Source of the DNA: Sphingobacteriales bacterium
Lineage (GTDB): Bacteria > Bacteroidota > Bacteroidia > Chitinophagales > Chitinophagaceae
Assembly (NCBI GenBank): GCA_947463665.1
Contig: CANHUD010000047.1
Coordinates: 1-12,263, forward strand
Length of the DNA: 12,263 nucleotides
Direction: 5' to 3'
The position numbers and the translations under genes were made by a program. This document shows, in pieces, positions 7,216-12,263 of this stretch; within the stretch, counting starts at the first letter, position 1, and each line of letters starts with the position of its first letter. The notes beneath the pieces were generated by a model that saw only the letters and a list, made by a program, of their open reading frames with translations, did not search any database and had not been told where the DNA came from.

Positions 7216-8517
7216 TTAGTTGTTAATTTTTTCTGCGTACCTGCGAATCAGCCGAATGGTACTGCTGTCGGTATCAAACACTGAATACCAGCCCTGCGCT
7301 TCATGTGGAGGATCTCCTATAAAAGCATCCCCTTTTTTCCACATGGCCTTTGGTGCTGAAGGACGGCCCTCCCCTCCCCATGCCCAGAAATTAACGCCGG
7401 CAAGGGCAGATGTTCCGGACTGAACTTCTTTGTCTACAATCTGAAATACTTCTTCATAGAATTTATCCCGAATGGTAACAGGCGTACCCGCTTCATGGCT
7501 ATTGGTGTCTCTTGAAATACCATATTCTTCCAGCACCACCGGTTTATTCAGAGGTTTGGCCTTCGCTAACTGACCCGCAATATATTCATGTGCGAAACGA
7601 ACGGATGGTCCATACGTTGAATCGGCTTTATAAGGATTATAGAAATCCCAGTTTTGCACCCACATGTGAATCGTTGCGTAATCTATAGAAGGATGGTTGT
7701 GGTCATTAAACACATCCGTTCCCGCTGCCGGGCCTGATGTATTCCCTTCACTTCCCGTGGTGATCAGATGGTTCGGATCCAGTGAACGGATCAGATCGGA
7801 TGTCTTCCGAATCCAGGTCTGCATGCCGGCAATATTATTTGAGCCTCTGGGCTCATTGGCCAGTTCCCAGCTCATGATCACCGGATCTTCCTTGTAGAGT
7901 TTTCCGGTGAGATGATTTTTCCTGTTGACGATAAACCGGATATGATCTTCAAAAAGAGCAGTGGCCTTGGGATGGCTATAGAAGCTGGAGGCAAATTCCT
8001 GATACAGTCGCCAGTCGCCGCCAGGCGCCGATGGATTGGGAATGCTATCGGCCGCACCCGCCCATACCAGATATTGGCCTACGCCTCCACTCCAGTTCCA
8101 GTAGTTGTTCAGGCACATCACGGCCAGCATATCCCGCTTGCCCATTTCAACCAGCAGAAAATCCAGTCCTTTCAGTACATCCTCATTGTATGCACCCGGT
8201 GCTACCTGCATCGAAGGTAGCATGCGGTAGCCTTCCGTATCCGGGCCCTCCGTTCCGGCCATCACCCGAAGATTCTTTACGCCCATCTCTGCCAGCCGGT
8301 CAAGTTCCCGGATAAGCCGGTCACGATCCCCTCCCTCACCGGTTGAACCAAGGTTGAGACCATACCAGAAATTCGTTCCCATGAATGTGTACGGCTTTCC
8401 ATCCCGCACAAAGCCGGATCCGGAAACCTTTACAAAACCAGGTGATTTTTTAACATTGGAACAGTGTAGTCCCAGAAAGGCAAGGGCGAAGAGAATGAAA
8501 AAACGCGTACTGATCAT
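7216..8517 (-). CDS. GH5-family glycoside hydrolase, probable endo-beta-1,4-mannanase lipoprotein
   Basis: The 433-aa protein has a hydrophobic signal ending in a candidate lipoprotein Cys19 (LGLHCSN); His at -1 is unusual for a lipobox. The rest is one (beta/alpha)8 domain starting with GFVRDGKPYTFMGTNFWYG. GH5 hallmarks are MGVKNLRVM (about 78-86), SWELANEPR with acid/base Glu222, IHMWVQNWDFY with His284, and VVLEEYG with nucleophile Glu331. NFWAWGGEGR near 376-385 supplies the usual conserved Trp region. The closest pattern I recognise is GH5 subfamily 7 (endo-beta-1,4-mannanase). Substrate from sequence alone is tentative, and other beta-mannan or glucomannan activities are possible. There is no acidic cluster after the lipid-modified Cys, the usual surface-export signal, so a periplasmic location is likelier (inference). 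It starts 12 bases after the aroC stop with no visible promoter, and no SusC/SusD pair or other polysaccharide gene is nearby. Confidence 0.87.
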   Translation of the reverse strand: MISTRFFILFALAFLGLHCSNVKKSPGFVKVSGSGFVRDGKPYTFMGTNFWYGLNLGSTGEGGDRDRLIRELDRLAEMGVKNLRVMAGTEGPDTEGYRMLPSMQVAPGAYNEDVLKGLDFLLVEMGKRDMLAVMCLNNYWNWSGGVGQYLVWAGAADSIPNPSAPGGDWRLYQEFASSFYSHPKATALFEDHIRFIVNRKNHLTGKLYKEDPVIMSWELANEPRGSNNIAGMQTWIRKTSDLIRSLDPNHLITTGSEGNTSGPAAGTDVFNDHNHPSIDYATIHMWVQNWDFYNPYKADSTYGPSVRFAHEYIAGQLAKAKPLNKPVVLEEYGISRDTNSHEAGTPVTIRDKFYEEVFQIVDKEVQSGTSALAGVNFWAWGGEGRPSAPKAMWKKGDAFIGDPPHEAQGWYSVFDTDSSTIRLIRRYAEKINN

Positions 8518-8529
8518 ATGCGTACAATT

Positions 8530-9522
8530 TTAGAGGATGCGTGGTAGTTTGTTTTCGAGGCACATCAGATCCGCCAGCACAATGGCCGTCACCGCTTCCA
8601 ATACAGGAGGAACGCGCAGCGCTATACATAAATCATGTCTGCCTTTCACCGAAAAATCTTCCGTCTCCCCCGTTTCCCAGTTGAGCGTATGCTGCTGCTT
8701 CGGCGTGGAAGAGGTTGGTTTTATGGCGATGCGATACACCAGTTCATTCCCATTGGAAATCCCCCCCACGATGCCGCCGGCATGGTTCGTCTGTGTTCTT
8801 CCCTCCATATCCAGAATGGCATCATTGTGCTCCACACCAAACATTCTGGCGGCTGCAAATCCGGTTCCAAATTCAATGCCTCTTACAGCCGGTATGGCAA
8901 ATACGGCGTGCGCCAGCAGCGATTCCACCGAGTCAAAAAAAGGCTCCCCAAGTCCGGCAGGTAATCCGTTTACCCGGCATTCCACAATGCCTCCTACGGA
9001 ATCTTTCTGCTCAATGGCCCGCTGCAGTCCGCTCTCCACATTCTTCTCTCCGCCAATTTCGGTTATACTAGCCGATATGGTTATATCTTTCAATAGTTTC
9101 TTTGCGATCACCCCGGCTCCTACCAGCGGTAGCGTCAGTCTTCCGCTAAAATGACCACCGCCTCTGTAATCTTCATAGCCTCCGAATTTCTGATGCGCTA
9201 CAAAATCTGCATGTCCGGGCCTGGGAACAGACCTAAGTTTTTCATAATCACCGGAACGGGTATTCTTGTTTTCAAACAGTATAGTAATGGGTGCACCGGT
9301 GGTAACATTGTTAAATAGTCCGCTTTTGAAGATCGGAAGATCCTCTTCCTGTCGGGGGGTAGTACCTTTCTGGGTACCTCCTTTCCGGCGCTCCAGATCA
9401 GGTAAAAAATCCGGCAGTTGCAATGTCAGTCCGGCCGGACAGCCATCAATGTTCACCCCAACCGATTCTCCGTGTGATTCTCCGAAAATCGAAACCCTGA
9501 AGATCCTTCCAAAACTGTTCAT
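8530..9522 (-). CDS. aroC: Chorismate synthase
   Basis: This cytoplasmic enzyme removes phosphate from EPSP to make chorismate, using reduced FMN. It is the last shikimate-pathway step. Family signatures run through the whole 330 aa: GRIFRVSIFGESHGE near the N-terminus with His17, the RPGHAD block (101-106), YRGGGHFSGR (119-128), NHAGGIVGGISNG (246-258), IKPTSST (267-273) and GRHDLC (294-299) near the end. It is about 30 residues shorter than E. coli AroC, and the missing part falls in the middle (about 145-175), between VIAKKLL and GGIVECRVNG. All catalytic blocks are kept, so this looks like a compact lineage form rather than a damaged gene. ATG 9522 lies 3 bases after the aroA stop, so translation is probably coupled. 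Confidence 0.97.
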   Translation of the reverse strand: MNSFGRIFRVSIFGESHGESVGVNIDGCPAGLTLQLPDFLPDLERRKGGTQKGTTPRQEEDLPIFKSGLFNNVTTGAPITILFENKNTRSGDYEKLRSVPRPGHADFVAHQKFGGYEDYRGGGHFSGRLTLPLVGAGVIAKKLLKDITISASITEIGGEKNVESGLQRAIEQKDSVGGIVECRVNGLPAGLGEPFFDSVESLLAHAVFAIPAVRGIEFGTGFAAARMFGVEHNDAILDMEGRTQTNHAGGIVGGISNGNELVYRIAIKPTSSTPKQQHTLNWETGETEDFSVKGRHDLCIALRVPPVLEAVTAIVLADLMCLENKLPRIL

Positions 9523-9525
9523 CGT

Positions 9526-10788
9526 TTATGCATTTATTTTTGCACCCAGTGAGCGCATATCATCATAAAAATCCGGATAAGATTTACCAATCGCATCCGC
9601 CCCTTCAATCACTACCGGCCTATCTGCCCGTAATGCCGCTACCGCACAGGCCATGGCGATTCGGTGATCATGGTGCGAGCTTGTTACAGCCCCTGTTACC
9701 TTCTCTACACCATCGATCAGCATCAGATCATCCTGCAAACGGATGGAAACACCCATCTTTCCAAACTCCTCCTGTAAGGTCAATGCCCGGTTACTCTCCT
9801 TATGGGTTAGCCTGTTGGCCCCTTCAATAGAAGTAGTACCTGCACAGAAAGCTGCGAGTGCTACCAGCGGAGGAAACAGGTCCGGACATTCCGTGGCATC
9901 GAAATGAAAGGCTTTTAACGCCGACTTTCGTACCTCAATTCGATCAGATTCTATACTCATCTGTACTCCGGCATGTTGCAGGGCGGTTAGTACGGCCTTA
10001 TCCGCCTGTGTGGAAAACGGATCCAGTCCGGTTATTACCGTATCACCCGCCAGTGCCGCAGCTACCAGCAGGAAAGCAGCACCGCTCCAGTCGCCTTCCA
10101 CCTGGTAGTTCACCGTATCCTGATGGGTATATTTTCCTGTAAAATGAAACTCACGGTGATCCCGGTTTTCCACCTCCCAGCCAAAGGCACGCATAACCGA
10201 TAGGGTTAGATCTATATATGGTTTGCTTTTCAGATCGCGTACGCCAATGGACACATCAGACGCTCCTGAAGCCGCAAAGGCCATCAGCAATCCGGTAAGA
10301 AATTGGGAACTCAGTGAGCCATCTACCTCAATGGAACGCGGCTGTAAAGGTCCCTGAATAACCATCGGTAACCGACCTTGCTCAGATTCAATACGAATGC
10401 CCAGTTGAGGAAAGATCTCATCAAAAAAATTCATGGGCCTTGTCCGCAGGCTCCCACTACCCGTGATGGTTAGCTCTTTTGAACTCAGGGCAGCAATAGG
10501 TGTAAACATCCGGATGCCCAGACCGCTCTCCCCACAGTCCAGCAAATCCTCCAGCGGATGGATACCCCTGCTTTCAATGCGCATACGATTCCCTTCCATG
10601 GAAACCACTGCGCCCAGTCGCTTTATATTCTCCAGCGCGGCCAGATCATCGTTGCTTTTCCCGGGATTCTTAATGTAGGTAACCCCATGGTGCAGCAACG
10701 CAGCAGCCAGTGCCCGCTGCATCGAGCTTTTGGAAGCCGGAGCTTCTATCGTTCCGCCTATGTTAGACGATGTTACTGTTACCTTCAT
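9526..10788 (-). CDS. aroA: 3-phosphoshikimate 1-carboxyvinyltransferase (EPSP synthase)
   Basis: This enzyme transfers the enolpyruvyl group of PEP to shikimate-3-phosphate in the cytoplasm. At 420 aa it is the usual size. Recognisable blocks are APASKSSMQRA (16-26, with Lys20 and Arg25), GSGSLRTRPM (110-119), DGSLSSQFLTGLL (156-168), EGDWSGAAF (231-239), CPDLFPPL with Asp303, RLTHKESNR with Glu331, SHHDHRIAMA (371-380) and GKSYPDFYDD near the end. The usual LGNAGTAMR active-site loop is CGESGLGIR here (85-93). The frame can be extended to a TTG at 10797, but ATG 10788 is preferred: it gives the standard MKVTV start, and it leaves the aroB stop and the aroA start separated by a single base (TAA-G-ATG). 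Tight packing with aroB and aroC indicates one operon. Confidence 0.97.
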   Translation of the reverse strand: MKVTVTSSNIGGTIEAPASKSSMQRALAAALLHHGVTYIKNPGKSNDDLAALENIKRLGAVVSMEGNRMRIESRGIHPLEDLLDCGESGLGIRMFTPIAALSSKELTITGSGSLRTRPMNFFDEIFPQLGIRIESEQGRLPMVIQGPLQPRSIEVDGSLSSQFLTGLLMAFAASGASDVSIGVRDLKSKPYIDLTLSVMRAFGWEVENRDHREFHFTGKYTHQDTVNYQVEGDWSGAAFLLVAAALAGDTVITGLDPFSTQADKAVLTALQHAGVQMSIESDRIEVRKSALKAFHFDATECPDLFPPLVALAAFCAGTTSIEGANRLTHKESNRALTLQEEFGKMGVSIRLQDDLMLIDGVEKVTGAVTSSHHDHRIAMACAVAALRADRPVVIEGADAIGKSYPDFYDDMRSLGAKINA

Positions 10789-10789
10789 C

Positions 10790-11812
10790 TTAACCAAGTG
10801 CCAGCAGTTCCTGCTCCAGCGTTTTTAGTTCAATTGGATAAATAACCCCTTTACCTACTTTCTCCAGCAGGATATAGTTCATCTCCCGGCTCACTCTCTT
10901 CTTATCCATTCGCAGGATCGACAATACTTTATCCATTTTGAACGATGCGGCCGTAGGCAGACCATATTGCTCCAGTAACCGGATCACCCGATCGGTTCCG
11001 TTGAATCCCAGAAACTTTTCCGACAATCTGCTGGCATAGACCATACCAAGGGAAACGGATTGTCCGTGCGACAATTCATACTGCGTTTCGATAGCATGAC
11101 CGAGCGTATGTCCGAAATTCAGCAGTTTCCGCTCGCCGCTTTCAAACTCATCCTGCACCACTACCTTCGTTTTTAATAAGGCGTTTCGCTGGATCAGCCA
11201 GGACAGGAGACGCTTATTCTCCTGGATGGTTTTGAGATCTGTTCCTTCCAGTGTTCGAAAAGCCGATCGGTCTTTTATACAGGCATGTTTAATGATCTCT
11301 GCAAAACCATCCGACCAGTGTGTATCCGGAAGCGTTTGCAGCAAAGAAGGATCAAAAAGCAGGAAAGCAGGCTGACGGATCACCCCTACCATATTTTTGT
11401 ATTCCCCTACATCGATGCCATTCTTCCCGCCAATGGCTGCATCTACCATCGCCAGCAGCGAGGTGGGCACAAATCCAAAGCGGATGCCTCGCATGTAAAT
11501 AGATGCGATATAACCGGTCAGGTCAGTAATAACCCCTCCGCCTATACCTACCAGCGTAGTCTGGCGGTCGGCCTGCATCTCAATAAGTGTTTCAATCACT
11601 GAATCAACCGTAGCCTGTATTTTATATGCCTCCCCGGGTTTCAGTGTTATCACATCCCATCCTTTCAGTTTATCCTGATGGGCGGCGAAAACATGTTCAT
11701 CGGTAAGGATGATGGTCTTTTTTTTATCGGTAAGCTGGCCAAGTTTTTTCAGCGAGCCATCGAAATAATACTCTACTCTTCCCTGAGAAAACCGGATTTT
11801 TTTAGGGTTCAT
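10790..11812 (-). CDS. aroB: 3-dehydroquinate synthase
   Basis: This NAD- and metal-dependent enzyme cyclises DAHP to 3-dehydroquinate, the second shikimate step. It is 340 aa, near the usual ~350. Motifs are GIGGGVITDLTGYIAS (89-104, NAD-binding glycine loop), VPTSLLAMVDAAIGGKNGID (115-134), and the metal ligands Glu172 in DGFAEIIKHA, His235 in NFGHTLGHAIE and His249 in LSHGQSV. The last motif usually reads HGE, and the Gln here is a mild variant. ATG 11812 is supported by the family-like start KIRFSQGRVEYYFDGSL. This start codon lies inside the 3' end of the transposase gene (11 bases of overlap, different frame), so aroB translation may depend on ribosomes finishing that gene. Confidence 0.97.
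   Translation of the reverse strand: MNPKKIRFSQGRVEYYFDGSLKKLGQLTDKKKTIILTDEHVFAAHQDKLKGWDVITLKPGEAYKIQATVDSVIETLIEMQADRQTTLVGIGGGVITDLTGYIASIYMRGIRFGFVPTSLLAMVDAAIGGKNGIDVGEYKNMVGVIRQPAFLLFDPSLLQTLPDTHWSDGFAEIIKHACIKDRSAFRTLEGTDLKTIQENKRLLSWLIQRNALLKTKVVVQDEFESGERKLLNFGHTLGHAIETQYELSHGQSVSLGMVYASRLSEKFLGFNGTDRVIRLLEQYGLPTAASFKMDKVLSILRMDKKRVSREMNYILLEKVGKGVIYPIELKTLEQELLALG
10805..10828 (-). repeat. aroB-tail copy of a 24-base near-repeat (encodes LKTLEQEL)
   Basis: The codons for LKTLEQEL near the aroB C-terminus match 21 of 24 bases with a stretch at 11844-11867 near the C-terminus of the adjacent transposase gene. Both stretches are on the same strand and in frame for the same eight residues. 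The three differences are all synonymous. Seen directly; whether it is a true duplication is open. Confidence 0.5.
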
Positions 11813-12239
11813 TCAGATTGATTCTGGTTTTATCGATGATATCCAATTCCTGCTCCAGTGTTTTGAGCTGGTGGAAATCATCCTGTTTAAATATATAGTC
11901 CATCGTTTGTGTGAAATTCGATGGACTTACGGAAAAGGCCCGATAATCACTGTTCCATGCGAAGGTCTCGCTGATCAGTTTACTTTCATTCACAAAATGT
12001 ACCGATTCCTCTTTCAGCCATTTGACCACCTGAAGCAGGTTCTGCGCAGGATGCAGTTGCAGGAAAAAATGAACATGATCCGTTCCTCCTCCGGTAGCTA
12101 ATACCCGGATTCCTCTTTCCAGTGCATGCTTTTTAAGCCATGAAAAATATACGGCCCGAAGCGAGGGTTTCAGCAGGGGGCGTCTCTCCTCTACCTCGAT
12201 GATCACATGCAGAAAGATATAAATCCGGTGTGTACTCAT
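11802..12239 (-). CDS. Y1/HUH transposase (IS200/REP-associated tyrosine transposase type), apparently solitary
   Basis: At 145 aa it is the normal size for a complete single-domain Y1 transposase. Such enzymes cut and rejoin single-stranded DNA at hairpin-containing ends. Visible motifs are IFLHVIIEVEERRPLL at the start, GGGTDHVHFFLQL with the metal-binding HUH pair His55/His57, QVVKWLKEESVHFVNE (70-85), FAWNSDYRAFSVS (93-105), and DYIFKQDDFH with catalytic Tyr115 and Gln119 in the expected Tyr+4 spacing. The active site is therefore intact. No TnpB partner and no recognisable terminal hairpins are visible. The 3' end overlaps the aroB start by 11 bases, leaving no room for an element right end between them. 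This favours a domesticated, RAYT-like gene carried in the aro operon over a mobile IS copy. The 24 bases upstream to the window edge show no clear promoter. The IS200 versus RAYT choice is uncertain. Confidence 0.85.
   Translation of the reverse strand: MSTHRIYIFLHVIIEVEERRPLLKPSLRAVYFSWLKKHALERGIRVLATGGGTDHVHFFLQLHPAQNLLQVVKWLKEESVHFVNESKLISETFAWNSDYRAFSVSPSNFTQTMDYIFKQDDFHQLKTLEQELDIIDKTRINLNEP
11844..11867 (-). repeat. Transposase-tail copy of the 24-base near-repeat (encodes LKTLEQEL)
   Basis: This is the partner of the stretch at 10805-10828, identical at 21 of 24 bases with a 12-base identical core, CTGGAGCAGGAA. It lies just after the catalytic Tyr/Gln motif of the transposase, where family members usually have a helical 'KTFEEEL'-like tail. 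Convergent helix composition is therefore a real alternative to duplication. Confidence 0.5.
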
Positions 12240-12263
12240 TTTAGGCGTTCATGATCGCGTTCT

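Noticed and set aside
8537..9154. 205-codon open frame on the + strand opposite aroC
   Set aside because: Its translation shows no family motif and it lies wholly antisense to a well-supported gene. It is a codon-usage shadow.
10789..10797. TTG start for aroA at 10797, three codons upstream of ATG 10788
   Set aside because: It would overlap the aroB stop and add residues not seen in the family. ATG 10788 gives the standard MKVTV start with a one-base gap.
11802..12263. Complete IS200/IS605 insertion sequence
   Set aside because: No TnpB, no left- or right-end hairpin and no room for a right end before aroB. Only the transposase gene can be supported.
1..12263. CRISPR array, tRNA/rRNA genes, phage or toxin-antitoxin/defence island
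   Set aside because: I saw no spaced direct repeats, RNA-gene-like sequence, phage structural genes or defence-family motifs on either strand.

Overview
The window reads as chromosome from a member of the Bacteroidota, most likely a Chitinophagaceae-like bacterium. The evidence is a C-terminal fragment resembling the type IX secretion/gliding lipoprotein PorW/SprE, promoters of the phylum-specific TTTG / TAnnTTTG type, lipoprotein and '-AQ' signal peptides typical of the phylum, and a Bacteroidota-style AroC, AroA and AroB set. Coding density is high. No rRNA, tRNA, CRISPR array or complete insertion sequence is visible, and no gene-free stretch exceeds 100 bases.

Left part, + strand (1-4302): the 3' end of a PorW/SprE-like gene, then a complete class A penicillin-binding protein (PBP1A type, 798 aa), then a membrane acyltransferase-3 gene. 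The acyltransferase gene is clearly richer in A+T than its neighbours and has a perfect inverted repeat over its start codon and another over its stop codon. The second repeat doubles as a rho-independent terminator for the convergent gene on the other strand.

Right part, - strand (12239 down to 4331): a Y1/HUH (IS200- or RAYT-type) transposase gene, aroB, aroA, aroC, a GH5 mannanase-like lipoprotein, an L,D-transpeptidase lipoprotein, an RlpA-type double-psi beta-barrel protein and a small secreted, probably outer-membrane beta-barrel protein. The first five are packed with 11 bases of overlap, 1, 3 and 12 bases of spacing, and look like one transcription unit. The L,D-transpeptidase follows after 54 bases. 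The last two genes each have a recognisable Bacteroidota promoter just upstream, which also corrects their start codons.

Functionally the window joins three themes. One is envelope and peptidoglycan work: PBP1A makes 4,3-crosslinked wall, the L,D-transpeptidase makes 3,3-crosslinks or attaches proteins, RlpA acts on or binds glycan, and the acyltransferase may decorate an envelope polymer. The second is the late shikimate pathway: AroB closes the ring to dehydroquinate, AroA makes EPSP and AroC makes chorismate. The third is a transposase gene lodged at the head of the aro genes and overlapping aroB. I see no convincing new multi-gene defence or metabolic system. The most unusual points are the transposase-aroB overlap, the palindrome-bracketed low-GC acyltransferase, and the mannanase gene 12 bases behind aroC.
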